From: Streptomyces sp. ADI95-17
GTDB lineage: Bacteria > Actinomycetota > Actinomycetes > Streptomycetales > Streptomycetaceae
Assembly (NCBI RefSeq): GCF_003846175.1
Contig: NZ_ML123056.1
Span: 55,299 to 119,298 of the forward strand
Length of the DNA: 64,000 bases
Direction: 5' to 3'
In this document: piece after piece, positions 33,670 to 41,963 of the stretch
How the letters are laid out: each line of letters begins with the position of its first letter
Position numbering within the stretch: position 1 is the first letter of the stretch
Notes under the pieces: generated by a model
The model's input: only the letters and a program-made list of their open reading frames with translations
The model's database searches: none
What the model was told of the DNA's origin: nothing
Made by a program: the position numbers and the translations under genes

Positions 33670-34584
33670 GTGAGCTTTCAGCAATGCACGTCGTGCGGAT
33701 CGGAGCGTGACTCCGCCTCAGGGCCTGCCTGTGACTGTATGCCGCCCGGCAAGAGGCTCGTGTTCGGCCAGATAGCCGCACCTCATCAAGCCGGCCACGG
33801 CGTCCGTGAAGCGGACATCGAACTCTTCGACGACACCGTTCCCGTTTCCCGGCCGAGGCACTCCCCGCTCCCCTCCCGACAGGCCCCGCGCCGCCCGGAT
33901 GCCACCGAATCCGTCCGGCACCCGGTTCCCGTAAAGAGCAATGCAAAGGACGGCGCCAAGGGAAGCGGCAAGGGGAGGACGAGTTATCCCGCGCTGCTGA
34001 TCGGCGTCACGGTGGCCGGTATCGGTGCCGCGATCGCTGTCTACCTGGTCTGTGACGCGATAACCAATCGGCATTCCGGCTACATTTCCTCATCTTTCTC
34101 GGCCCCCTCCCCTTCCGTCTCTCCGTCGCCCTCGAACGAGGCGCCTCGCATGTCCCCGTCCGCGGCTCCTACGAAAATTCCCGCAAGCCCGGTACGGAAA
34201 GTCTCCGAAACCCCCGTGGCGCCGTCGGCATCGGCTTCGCGGTCCGCCACCCCTCCTCCGCCTCCCTCGCCCACTCCACCGCCCCCTTCGCCACCCGTGA
34301 ACACCGGTTCGGCGGACCGGAACACCATCGGTCTGGGCAGTACGGGCCCCGAGGTCGAAGACCTTCAGCAGCGGCTGGGCCAGCTCTACCTGTACCTCGG
34401 GTCGGCCGACGGAATTTTCACGCGGGATGTTCAAGTGGCGCTGAGCCGGTTCCAGAAGGCACGGAACATTCCCGAAGAACTCGGGACCTACGGGCCGATG
34501 ACCCGCGGGGCACTCGTGGCGGAGACGGATTCGTCCGACCGCGATTCCTATGCCCAGGCGGCCCCGCGAGGGCGGAATCGGTAG
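33670..34584 (+). CDS. Membrane-anchored peptidoglycan-binding protein
   Basis: A 304-residue protein. The N-terminus has a small zinc-ribbon-like cysteine set (CTSC at 6-9, CDC at 21-23). One membrane helix follows at about 107-130 (YPALLIGVTVAGIGAAIAVYLVCDA), then a Ser/Pro-rich wall-spanning linker (about 140-215). A C-terminal PG_binding_1 domain (about 226-290) contains LGSTGPEVEDLQQRLGQLYLYLGSADGIFTRDVQVALSRFQ. It should sit in the membrane with the binding domain on the cell-wall side. GTG 33670 has AAGGAG about 11 bases upstream. Such proteins are common in Streptomyces; the role is unknown. Confidence 0.82.
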   Translation: MSFQQCTSCGSERDSASGPACDCMPPGKRLVFGQIAAPHQAGHGVREADIELFDDTVPVSRPRHSPLPSRQAPRRPDATESVRHPVPVKSNAKDGAKGSGKGRTSYPALLIGVTVAGIGAAIAVYLVCDAITNRHSGYISSSFSAPSPSVSPSPSNEAPRMSPSAAPTKIPASPVRKVSETPVAPSASASRSATPPPPPSPTPPPPSPPVNTGSADRNTIGLGSTGPEVEDLQQRLGQLYLYLGSADGIFTRDVQVALSRFQKARNIPEELGTYGPMTRGALVAETDSSDRDSYAQAAPRGRNR

Positions 34585-34595
34585 TAGTTCTTCCG

Positions 34596-34621
34596 GCGTG
34601 AAGACGATTCAGATTTCACGC
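34596..34621. promoter_or_regulatory. Inverted repeat upstream of the surface protein gene
   Basis: GCGTGAA and TTCACGC are separated by 12 bases, 60 bases before the ATG at 34681. The symmetry and spacing suit a dimeric regulator site or a small hairpin ending the preceding gene. No further evidence is available. Confidence 0.35.
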
Positions 34622-34680
34622 ATGGTTCCCGCGGGGCGTAAACAATGCCCCGTACTCTCCAACGACAAGGTTGAAAAATT

Positions 34681-36072
34681 ATGCGAATGAGTGGAAGTGC
34701 CGTTGCGGGAAGAAGCGGCGCAGTCGCGCTGGTTCTCTCTCTCGGCCTGCTCGGCAGCGGAACTTCCCATGCGGCCGTTCCCACCGACGTTTCCGACAGG
34801 TCGAAGTCGTGCCCGACCTCCGGTGAGGTGCCGGGCATCGGTCACAACCCGAAGTTCACCGACGGCAACGTGGCCCTCTTCGCCGGTGGGAACTACACCG
34901 TCGACGGCGGTTCGGCCGAGGCGGAGGGGCTGCTCGTCGTCAAGGGCGACGCGACCTTCGCGAAGGACTCGGGAGGCACGTTCAACGTCGGCCGGGTCGG
35001 CGCGGGCTCCGGCATCCTCCCGGAGTCGGGCGATGTGATGCTCGCCGTCGGCGGGGACCTGTCGATAGCCAAGGGAACGACCGTCGATGTCGGACACGGC
35101 CTCACGACCGGTCCCCGCTACGGCGGTTCCGTCCACGTGGGCAAGAAGATCGACGAGAAGGGCGACCTGGAGACGAACGGCGGCGAGCGCAAGTCGGGCG
35201 TGGGAGCCAAGGAGGCCCTCAGCCCCTACGACACGTTCGACCGGACCATCAGCGACGAGTCGTCCTCCCTCGGATCGCTGAAGCCCACCGGCACGACCGT
35301 GAGCGAAGGCGGCACGGTGACCTTCAAGAGCACCGGCGCGAGCAAGGGAAACCTGCAGGTCTTCGAGATCTCCGCCGCTGATCTCGACGGCGCCTCGACG
35401 TTCTTCTTCGAAGGCATTCCGGACGGCGCGTCCGTCGTGGTCAACGTGACCGGATCCCACACGGTGTCCATCTCCCCGATGTCCGTCGGCTTCAACGGGG
35501 ACCGCGCCGACACGTACGACTCGCCCGTCTTCGGCGAGGCCGCCTCGCGGATCCTGTACAACTTCGAGGGCTCCACCTCGCTCACCCTCGGCGGTGGGGG
35601 CAACTTCATGGGGTCGCTCCTCGCCCCCAAGGCCTCCGCCGATCTCACCGCGAGCACCAACGGCCGCGTGTACATCGGCGGCGACGTGAAGACCCACGGC
35701 TCGGGCAACGAGACCCACAACTACCCGTGGGCCGGCTCCCCGGCGTTCAAGTGCAAGCCCAAGCCGTCCCAGCCCGAGAAGCCGGCGCCCCCCGCACCGA
35801 CCACGCCCGGCAAGTCCGCCTCTCCCTCGCCGACCCGGCCGGGCGAGTCGACGCCCTCGCCCACCGAGTCCACGAAGCCGTCCCAGCCGGCTCCCGCGGC
35901 ATCCGAGTCGACTCCCGCACCCGCCGAGTCGTCCCCGGCCCCGTCCAACGACGAGGGCTCCCTCGCCACCACCGGTGCGCAGGTCACCATGTACGCGGCC
36001 GCGGCCGCCGTACTGGGCGGCCTCGGGTTCGGCCTGCTCGCGTTCACGCGCCGTCGTCGGCGCCGCGCGTAG
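34681..36072 (+). CDS. LAXTG-anchored cell-surface protein (choice-of-anchor A type)
   Basis: A 463-residue exported protein. The signal peptide is about 1-32 (GAVALVLSLGLLGSGTSHA). The middle (about 50-360) has the beta-helix-like pattern of choice-of-anchor A domains: NVALFAGGNYTVDGGSAEAEGLLVVKGDATF, LAVGGDLSIAKG, GGGGNFMGSLLAPKASADLTASTNGRVYIGGDVKT. A Pro/Ser/Thr-rich stalk (about 370-425) follows. The C-terminus has LATTG (428-432), a hydrophobic helix and RRRRRRA. LAXTG is the preferred motif of the class E sortases of Streptomyces, so the protein should be covalently attached to the cell wall. Its ligand is unknown. Confidence 0.88.
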   Translation: MRMSGSAVAGRSGAVALVLSLGLLGSGTSHAAVPTDVSDRSKSCPTSGEVPGIGHNPKFTDGNVALFAGGNYTVDGGSAEAEGLLVVKGDATFAKDSGGTFNVGRVGAGSGILPESGDVMLAVGGDLSIAKGTTVDVGHGLTTGPRYGGSVHVGKKIDEKGDLETNGGERKSGVGAKEALSPYDTFDRTISDESSSLGSLKPTGTTVSEGGTVTFKSTGASKGNLQVFEISAADLDGASTFFFEGIPDGASVVVNVTGSHTVSISPMSVGFNGDRADTYDSPVFGEAASRILYNFEGSTSLTLGGGGNFMGSLLAPKASADLTASTNGRVYIGGDVKTHGSGNETHNYPWAGSPAFKCKPKPSQPEKPAPPAPTTPGKSASPSPTRPGESTPSPTESTKPSQPAPAASESTPAPAESSPAPSNDEGSLATTGAQVTMYAAAAAVLGGLGFGLLAFTRRRRRRA

Positions 36073-36090
36073 TCGGCCGACGCCGCAGAA

Positions 36091-36126
36091 CCACCGGCGG
36101 GGCAACGGCCGACCGTTGCCCCGCCG
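36091..36126. terminator. Bidirectional hairpin terminator
   Basis: A perfect 16-bp inverted repeat (ACCGGCGGGGCAACGG and CCGTTGCCCCGCCGGT) with a four-base CCGA loop lies between two convergent stops (36072 and 36147). Position and symmetry make it a good shared terminator, although no T-run is present. Confidence 0.75.
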
Positions 36127-36146
36127 GTCCCGGGCGAGTTCATCGG

Positions 36147-36803
36147 CTACGACGTGCTCCGTCGCACCGCGGCGGCACCCCCGGGCACCGGCGGCAGTTC
36201 GGCGTGCGTGACCTTGTAGCCGCCCTTGGTCACCGGGGCGTACGGCGCGGGCGCCATGCAGGTGCCGACCGTGGCCTCTTCGGGCGCGGCATCGCCGTTC
36301 GGCACCAGGTTCACACCGTTCCAGGAGAACCCGACACGGTCGCCGGAGCGCGGTCCCCTGCCCTTGCCGCCGTCGTAGACGCTGAAACCGAGCCGGCGCC
36401 CGACATCGGGCGGCCCACCGGGGCCGACCTCGGTGATGACCGCCGTCAGCGTCGCGGTGTGCGGACCGGTCACCAGACAGTCCACCCGCCCCTCGGACGT
36501 GTACGTGGTGTTCTGTTCGGCGGAGTAGTGGGAGATCCTTATCGTGCCCCGGGCATCGGTGGGGAGCCCCGTGGGGATCCCGGGCAGCGGCCGGCTGTAC
36601 GGGGCGGCGTGCGCGTCGAACGTGAACGAGCGGATGTCGTCGTCCTCGTAGTAGGGCAGTACGAACTCCGCGCTTCCGGTGACGCTCGCGTACGCCGGCT
36701 TCGCCTCACGTGGCTCGGCAGAGGCAGAAGCGACCGAGGCGCCGCCCAGGGGCAAGCAGACGGCGAGCGCGGCGAGCACGGCTGTCGTCCTGCGAGGGGG
36801 CAT
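36147..36803 (-). CDS. Small secreted protein of unknown function
   Basis: A 218-residue protein with a Sec signal peptide: MPPRRTTAVLAALAVCLPLGGASVASASA, cleaved near residue 29. The mature chain is beta-rich and has two free cysteines about 75 residues apart (VDCLVTG and GTCMAPA) that could form a disulfide. The ATG at 36803 is chosen over the longer open frame because the signal peptide begins there. No family was recognised with confidence. It converges on the LAXTG surface protein. Confidence 0.7.
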   Translation of the reverse strand: MPPRRTTAVLAALAVCLPLGGASVASASAEPREAKPAYASVTGSAEFVLPYYEDDDIRSFTFDAHAAPYSRPLPGIPTGLPTDARGTIRISHYSAEQNTTYTSEGRVDCLVTGPHTATLTAVITEVGPGGPPDVGRRLGFSVYDGGKGRGPRSGDRVGFSWNGVNLVPNGDAAPEEATVGTCMAPAPYAPVTKGGYKVTHAELPPVPGGAAAVRRSTS

Positions 36804-37098
36804 CGAAATCACTGTGTTCTCCCGGGAGTTGGTGGTCCGTGGTGGCGTGATCCATCCTTCACGTCCGCGCCTCCCGGCCCATCGGCCGCGATCCGTAGAT
36901 TCTGACGCGCTCACCTCAACCACGAGATCTACCGGCGTCAGCCTCCGGTCGCACGACGGTTGCCCTGTGACGAGAGGTTCACGGCTGTGTCCCGGCTGTG
37001 TGCCATTCGGCGTCCGGCCGAAAATCGCCGGTTAGCCTGGCGGCGCTCAAGGGGTCCCTGGGGGACGTCGGAACAGTGGGACGGAAGAGGAAACAGAC
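36804..37098. other. Divergent intergenic region, about 295 bp
   Basis: The region between two divergent exported proteins contains no credible gene. A GGAAGAGGAAACAG before the GTG at 37099 is the ribosome-binding site of the propeller lipoprotein. No clear operator or repeat was found. Confidence 0.4.
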
Positions 37099-38328
37099 GT
37101 GAGCGGTCGTGACGGGCACATGGTGTCGCGCAGGCGGATACTCGGGCTGGCCGGGACAGGGGTGGGGCTGGCCGTGTTCGGGGCCGGACTCGTGGGGTGC
37201 GGCCCCGAGGAGGCGGCGGGCACACCGAGCGGCAGCTCGAAGCCGGGCGGGGACAAGAAGGGCGGCGGTTTCACCACTCCGCCGCCGGGCACCGCGCCCG
37301 AGCCGCTGTGGCGCGCGGCAGCCGCGAACACCAGCCTGTCCGGCAACGAAGCGCTCGCGGTGACCGGGAACGTGGCCCTGGTGTCGGGCGACCCGCTGGT
37401 GGGACGGGACATGGCCACCGGCAAGGAGAAGTGGTCGCGCCGCGGCGTCACCACACCCGGTGCCAAGCTCATCTTCGGCGGCGGCACGCTCTACCTCGCC
37501 AGCGCCGAGTACGACGGCGACGTGGTGGGACTGGATCCGGCCACCGGCAAGGAAACCTGGCGAAGCCGACTGGGCAAGCAGTACGAGCAGCCGCGCCCGA
37601 TCGCCGCCGACGACCGTCATGTGTACGTACTCGCCGGCATCCTGGAGAAGGACTTCACCACGCCGAACAACGTGATCGCCGCGATCGACACCACCTCCGG
37701 CAAGATCGCCTGGCGCGAGCAGCGCGACGCGGGGACCGAGGAGTTCGGCATCACCGCCGCGGCCGTCGACGGGCGCCTGATCTACACGGACTACCGGGAG
37801 AACGTGACCGTCCGCGACACGGCGACCGGCCGGCAGCTGTGGACGAAGAAGATCAGCCGGTCCAACAACCGCCGCTTCGCCGTCCACAAGGACCTGGTGA
37901 TCGTGGCGGACGGCAGGCGGCTGCGCGCCTTCGACCTCGCCGGGGGCAAGGAACGCTGGTCGCTCCGGACGGAGGAGTTCAGCGCGTTCAACGACCCGCA
38001 TGTCCTGGACGGGGTGCTCTACGCGGCCGACAGTGCGCGCGGCATGTGGGCGGTGGACCCCGCCACGGGCAAGCAGATCTGGCATAACGAGGACCTGCGG
38101 GACAAGGCGACGCAGGCGTGGCAGTTCGCCAAGGTGAACGGCACCCTGTACGGCGCGACCGAGTTCGACAAGGACGGCGGCGTGCACGCCTTCGACGTGG
38201 CGACCGGAAAGCTGCGCTGGACCTACAACGACAAGTCCGGCGACATCCAGCAGTGGTACGTGGTGGCTGGGGGCGACCGTTTGGCCGTGATGCACGGGAA
38301 GCGGCTCTACGCCCTCCCTGCCGTGTGA
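37099..38328 (+). CDS. Tat-exported PQQ-like beta-propeller lipoprotein
   Basis: A 409-residue protein. The N-terminus has a twin-arginine motif (SRRRILGLAG, residues 10-19) and a lipobox LVGC (31-34), so it is predicted to be exported folded and lipid-anchored at Cys34. The rest is a WD/PQQ-type propeller with repeated blades of the pattern hhGxDxATGKExW: MATGKEKWSRRG, DPATGKETWRSRLG, DTTSGKIAWREQ, DTATGRQLWTKK, DPATGKQIWHNED, DVATGKLRWTYND. It lacks evident catalytic residues of quinoprotein dehydrogenases and is more likely a binding or assembly scaffold (BamB-like). GTG 37099 has GAGGAAA upstream. Confidence 0.87.
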   Translation: MSGRDGHMVSRRRILGLAGTGVGLAVFGAGLVGCGPEEAAGTPSGSSKPGGDKKGGGFTTPPPGTAPEPLWRAAAANTSLSGNEALAVTGNVALVSGDPLVGRDMATGKEKWSRRGVTTPGAKLIFGGGTLYLASAEYDGDVVGLDPATGKETWRSRLGKQYEQPRPIAADDRHVYVLAGILEKDFTTPNNVIAAIDTTSGKIAWREQRDAGTEEFGITAAAVDGRLIYTDYRENVTVRDTATGRQLWTKKISRSNNRRFAVHKDLVIVADGRRLRAFDLAGGKERWSLRTEEFSAFNDPHVLDGVLYAADSARGMWAVDPATGKQIWHNEDLRDKATQAWQFAKVNGTLYGATEFDKDGGVHAFDVATGKLRWTYNDKSGDIQQWYVVAGGDRLAVMHGKRLYALPAV

Positions 38329-38355
38329 TCCGTACGCTCCGGGGCAGAATTCACG

Positions 38356-38415
38356 CCTCCACCCGGCCGGGCCCTGCGGTCTCGGGGCCGGGCCCACACC
38401 TCCACCCGGCCGGGC
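38356..38415. repeat. 17-bp direct repeat pair
   Basis: CCTCCACCCGGCCGGGC occurs at 38356-38372 and 38399-38415, just after the propeller gene. Each copy includes a CCCGGCCGGG palindrome. Function unknown. Confidence 0.75.
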
Positions 38416-38591
38416 TCACCCCTCCGGTGCCAGACGGTCACCACACGGAGAGGGCCCGGACCGCGACGGGGGGACGCGGGCCGGGCCGTACGACGGGGCG
38501 CCAGGGCGAGCCAGGGGGAAGCGCGCGGCGGCGACCTTCCTGAATTTTAGGGCGGCGCACAGAATTGAGAACCCCTACGAATTCCAGTGCG

Positions 38592-38630
38592 CCCCCTGTC
38601 TGCCGAATGGCGGACAGGGGGGCCATTTTT
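38592..38630 (+). terminator. Rho-independent-type terminator
   Basis: A 13-bp stem (CCCCCTGTCTGCC pairing with GGCGGACAGGGGG, one G-T wobble) with a GAAT loop is followed by ATTTTTG. It is the most classical terminator in the window. It lies 264 bases after the propeller gene and insulates the AHBA operon. Confidence 0.8.
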
Positions 38631-38674
38631 GAAGTGTCGTCAATTGTCGTCGCGAGTTCTCATCGAGGGGGGTT

Positions 38675-38682
38675 CTAGGGGG
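38675..38682 (+). promoter_or_regulatory. CTAGGGGG motif upstream of AHBA synthase
   Basis: CTAGGGGG occurs here, at 41956 and at 62368, in front of each ansamycin transcription unit. CTAG is scarce in Streptomyces DNA, so recurrence in promoters is notable. A binding site for the cluster LAL regulator (58012) is inferred. Confidence 0.4.
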
Positions 38683-38763
38683 TCACAGAGGGGGGTGGGT
38701 GATTCTTTTCCTGCGATAGCTTCGGGCTCAAGTGAAGCGAATCCGTGAGGAAGTGTGGAGATC

Positions 38764-39930
38764 ATGACCGGTCGTTCACCGCAGACTTTTGAATTCCCCG
38801 CCTGGCCCCAGTTCGGCGACACCGAGCGGACGGGGCTGCAACGTGCGCTGGAACAGGGCCAGTGGTGGCGGATGGGGGGCAGCGAGGTCGACACCTTCGA
38901 GCGGGAGTTCGCCGAGTACCACGGCGCTCCCTACGCGCTCGCGGTGACCAACGGCACGCACGCCCTGGAGCTTGCGCTGCAGGTGCTCGGAGTCGGCCCG
39001 GGAACCGAAGTCATCGTCCCCGCCTTCACGTTCATCTCGTCCTCGCAGGCGGCGCAGCGGCTGGGGGCCGTCGCCGTCCCCGTCGACGTCGACCTGGACA
39101 CCTACTGCCTCGACCCGGCTGCCGTCGAGGCGGCCATCACCCCCCGGACCCGGGCCATCATGCCGGTGCACATGGCCGGGCACTTCGCCGACATGGACGC
39201 CCTGCAGAAGCTGTCGGCCGACTCCGGCGTGCCGCTGATCCAGGACGCCGCGCACGCCCATGGCGCGCAGTGGCGCGGTCAGAAGGTCGGCGAGCTCGGC
39301 TCCGTCGCCGCCTTCAGCTTCCAGAACGGCAAGCTGATGACCGCGGGCGAGGGCGGCGCGGTGCTCTTCCCCGACGCCGAGCTGTACGAGGCCGCTTTCC
39401 TGCGGCACAGTTGCGGGCGACCGCGCACCGACCGCAAGTACTTCCACGGCACATCCGGTTCGAACTTCCGCCTGAACGAGTTCTCGGCGTCGGTGCTGCG
39501 CGCCCAACTGGGCCGCCTGGCCGATCAGATCGACACGCGCGAACGGCGGTGGCCGCTCCTTGCGAGCCTGCTCGCCGAGATACCGGGCGTCGTGCCGCAG
39601 TCCCGGGACGAGCGCAACGACCGCAACCCGCACTACATGGCCATGTTCCGGGTCCCCGAGCTCGGCGAGGAGCGGCGCAACGCCCTCGTGGACACCCTGA
39701 TCGAGCGCGGTCTGCCGGCCTTCGTCGGCTTCCGCGCCGTCTACCGCAGCGACGGGTTCTGGGAGACCAACGCCCCGGACCTCTCGGTGGACGAGCTGGC
39801 CAACCGGTGCCCGAACTCCGAGGCCCTGACGCGGGACTCCATCTGGCTGCACCACCGCACCCTGCTCGGCACCGAACAGCAGATGCACGACATCGCGTCC
39901 GTGATCGCCGAGACCGTGGCCACGGCATGA
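38764..39930 (+). CDS. rifK: 3-amino-5-hydroxybenzoate (AHBA) synthase
   Basis: A 388-residue PLP enzyme of the DegT/DnrJ/EryC1 fold, nearly collinear with RifK as I remember it: FEFPAWPQFGD, EQGQWWRMGGSEVDTFEREF, VTNGTHALELALQVLGVGPGTEVIVPAFTFISSSQAAQRLGAV, and the PLP lysine Lys190 in FSFQNGKLMTAGEGG. AHBA synthase aromatises 5-deoxy-5-amino-3-dehydroshikimate to AHBA, the starter of ansamycins and mitomycins. ATG 38764 gives the same length as RifK; an in-frame GTG at 38755 is possible. Its stop overlaps the next start (ATGA). RifK homologues may also act with RifL at an early kanosamine step. Confidence 0.95.
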   Translation: MTGRSPQTFEFPAWPQFGDTERTGLQRALEQGQWWRMGGSEVDTFEREFAEYHGAPYALAVTNGTHALELALQVLGVGPGTEVIVPAFTFISSSQAAQRLGAVAVPVDVDLDTYCLDPAAVEAAITPRTRAIMPVHMAGHFADMDALQKLSADSGVPLIQDAAHAHGAQWRGQKVGELGSVAAFSFQNGKLMTAGEGGAVLFPDAELYEAAFLRHSCGRPRTDRKYFHGTSGSNFRLNEFSASVLRAQLGRLADQIDTRERRWPLLASLLAEIPGVVPQSRDERNDRNPHYMAMFRVPELGEERRNALVDTLIERGLPAFVGFRAVYRSDGFWETNAPDLSVDELANRCPNSEALTRDSIWLHHRTLLGTEQQMHDIASVIAETVATA

Positions 39931-41753
39931 ACGAGCAGCCGATCGGTGGGCCGGCGGGCGGGAGGCCCGTACGCACGGTGGTGGTCGGTCTCGGCTGGGC
40001 GGGCCGGTCGATCTGGCTGCCCAGGCTCATCGGGCACCCGTCCTACGAAGTCACCGCCGTAGTGGACCCGGCACTCGAAGGCCCCGAGCACCGAGGCATC
40101 CCGCTGCACACGGACGTTGTGGAGCTCGCCCCGGACTCCGTGGACCTCGCGGTCGTCGCGGTGCCCAACCACCTGCACGCCGACATCGCGGAGAAGCTGC
40201 TGGCCAAGGGCATATCCGTATTCGTGGAGAAGCCGGTGTGCCTCACCTCCGAGGAGGCGGACCGGCTGGCCGCCGCCGAGCGCGAGGGCGGCGCCGTCCT
40301 GCTGGCCGGCAGCGCGGCCCGCTTCCGCGCCGACATCGGCGCCCTGTACGAACAGGCCCGCTCCGTGGGGCGCATCCGCCACATCGACGCGTCCTGGGTC
40401 AGGGCGCGCGGAGTGCCGGACGCGGGCGGCTGGTTCACCCAGGCCCAGCTCTCGGGCGGCGGCGCGCTGGTGGACCTCGGCTGGCACCTGCTCGACACCG
40501 TCTCGCCGCTGCTCGGCGACACCGCGGTCGAGCAGGTCTCCGGCACGGTCTCCGGCGACTTCGTCAACAGCTCGGCCGCACAAGCCCGTTGGCGCAACGA
40601 CGAGGAGCCGGACGGCGCACCGGAGGCGGTCGCCGACGTCGAGGACACCGCGCGCGGATTCCTCGTCACGGAGGACGGCGTCTCCGTCTCGCTGCGCGCG
40701 AGCTGGGCCTCGCACGAACCGCGCGACGTCACACTCATCCGTGTGGAGGGCAGCGAGGGCACCACGACACTCCGCTGCACCTTCGGCTTCAGCCCGAACC
40801 GCCACGACGGATCGGTCCTCACGCACACCCGCGACGGAGAGAGCACCGAGGTACCCGTCGCACAGGACCCGATCGGCGCCGAGTACGACCGGCAACTCGA
40901 CGCGCTCCCGGCCGAGCTGGCCGACCCTGACAGCAGAGGCCGGGCCGTCGCCGAGGCCCGCAGGACCATCGGGGTCATCGAACGCCTCTACGCCTCGGCC
41001 CGCGGAGGCGCCGCCCGGCGGCACGCGACAACGAGGGAGTACCGCATGGACCCGCGCGTCACCGGCCTCACCCAGGGAACCTCGACCGTGACCACCGCAC
41101 CCCTGGAACACCCCAAGAGCGTCGTGGTCTTCGATCTCGACGGGGTCATCGTGGACAGCACCGAGGTGATGCGCAAGGCGTTCTCGATCGCCTACGCGGA
41201 GGTCGTGGGCGAGGGCCCGGCGCCGTTCGAGGAGTACAACCGCCACCTGGGCCGCTACTTCCCCGACATCATGCGGATCATGGACCTCCCGCTGGAGATG
41301 GAGGAGCCCTTCGTCCGCGAGAGCTACCGCATGGCCCACCTGGTCCCGATGTTCGACGGGGTCCCCGAGCTGCTGCGCACCCTGCGCGAGCGGGGCTTCC
41401 GGCTCGCCGTGGCCACGGGCAAGAGCGGCCCCCGGGCCCGTTCGCTGCTCCAACAGCTCGGCGTCCTCGACCTGTTCGACCACGTCATCGGCTCCGACGA
41501 GATCGCCCACCCCAAGCCCGCACCGGACATCGTGCTGCACGCCCTCGACCTGCTCGGCGCCGAGGCACACAGCGCGATGATGGTCGGCGACGCCGTGACC
41601 GACCTGGCCAGCGCCCGCGGCGCCGACGTGGCGGCCGTCGCGGTCCTGTGGGGCGAGAGCGACGCGGCCGCCCTGCTGGCCGCCGGGCCCGACGCCGTGC
41701 TGCGCGAGCCCGCCGATCTGCTCGCTCTGTGCCCGGCGGTCGCCGCCGACTGA
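39927..41753 (+). CDS. Fused RifL-like oxidoreductase and RifM-like phosphatase
   Basis: One uninterrupted 608-residue reading frame joins two AHBA-pathway proteins. Residues 1-370 are a Gfo/Idh/MocA oxidoreductase like RifL: VVVGLGWAGRSIWLP for NAD binding, VVAVPNHLHADIAEKL, and the EKPVCLTSEEADR motif. Residues 374-608 are a HAD phosphatase like RifM: nucleophile DLDGVIVDSTEV (Asp403, Asp405), ATGKSGPR, HPKPAPDIV and MVGDAVTDLASA. RifL and RifM are known as separate genes. Here no stop lies between them, but GAGGGAG precedes an internal ATG at 41046 (residue 374), so a separate phosphatase may also be made. RifL acts with RifK in UDP-3-keto-glucose formation and transamination; RifM releases phosphate or UMP on the way to kanosamine. 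Confidence 0.88.
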   Translation: MNEQPIGGPAGGRPVRTVVVGLGWAGRSIWLPRLIGHPSYEVTAVVDPALEGPEHRGIPLHTDVVELAPDSVDLAVVAVPNHLHADIAEKLLAKGISVFVEKPVCLTSEEADRLAAAEREGGAVLLAGSAARFRADIGALYEQARSVGRIRHIDASWVRARGVPDAGGWFTQAQLSGGGALVDLGWHLLDTVSPLLGDTAVEQVSGTVSGDFVNSSAAQARWRNDEEPDGAPEAVADVEDTARGFLVTEDGVSVSLRASWASHEPRDVTLIRVEGSEGTTTLRCTFGFSPNRHDGSVLTHTRDGESTEVPVAQDPIGAEYDRQLDALPAELADPDSRGRAVAEARRTIGVIERLYASARGGAARRHATTREYRMDPRVTGLTQGTSTVTTAPLEHPKSVVVFDLDGVIVDSTEVMRKAFSIAYAEVVGEGPAPFEEYNRHLGRYFPDIMRIMDLPLEMEEPFVRESYRMAHLVPMFDGVPELLRTLRERGFRLAVATGKSGPRARSLLQQLGVLDLFDHVIGSDEIAHPKPAPDIVLHALDLLGAEAHSAMMVGDAVTDLASARGADVAAVAVLWGESDAAALLAAGPDAVLREPADLLALCPAVAAD

Positions 41754-41766
41754 CCGCACCAGCGGC

Positions 41767-41797
41767 AGGGCCCGGCCGTCCACGACGGCCGGGCCCT
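41767..41797 (+). terminator. Perfect 14-bp hairpin after the RifL/M fusion
   Basis: AGGGCCCGGCCGTC and GACGGCCGGGCCCT flank a three-base loop, 13 bases after the stop at 41753. It is a likely terminator of the AHBA operon, separating it from the PKS gene. Confidence 0.75.
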
Positions 41798-41890
41798 CGC
41801 ATTGTTCACGGCGCACAATTCGGCCGCATTGCGAAATGCGTGTACCGAGGCGGTGCCGAATGCGTGGAGCCCAAGAATTCACCGCCCCGG

Positions 41891-41922
41891 GGAGTTCTTC
41901 GCGCCGGGGTTCTGAGAACTCC
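41891..41922. promoter_or_regulatory. Inverted repeat in the PKS promoter region
   Basis: GGAGTTCT (41891-41898) and AGAACTCC (41915-41922) form a perfect 8-bp inverted repeat with a 16-base spacer. It lies about 165-195 bases before the PKS start and could be a dimeric regulator site. Confidence 0.35.
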
Positions 41923-41944
41923 TCCTTCGCGGTACGGGAGAAAC

Positions 41945-41963
41945 ATAGGGATGACCTAGGGGG
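41945..41963 (+). promoter_or_regulatory. ATAGGGAT/CTAGGGGG motif pair before the PKS
   Basis: ATAGGGAT (41945-41952) and CTAGGGGG (41956-41963) lie in tandem, 11 bases apart, and the second ends 122 bases before the PKS start. CTAGGGGG is identical to the sites at 38675 and 62368. Confidence 0.4.

Larger units (their letters stand above)
38329..38763. other. Intergenic region before the AHBA operon, 435 bp
   Basis: No gene is credible here. It contains, in order, a 17-bp direct repeat, a strong rho-independent-type terminator (38592-38630), an A+T-rich patch, and CTAGGGGG (38675-38682) 82 bases before the AHBA synthase start. It marks the boundary between the accessory genes and the ansamycin cluster. 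Confidence 0.6.

Noticed and set aside
33435..33710. Possible 91-residue gene between the DUF3626-like and peptidoglycan-binding genes
   Set aside because: It overlaps the start of the next gene, has no ribosome-binding site and shows no family pattern.
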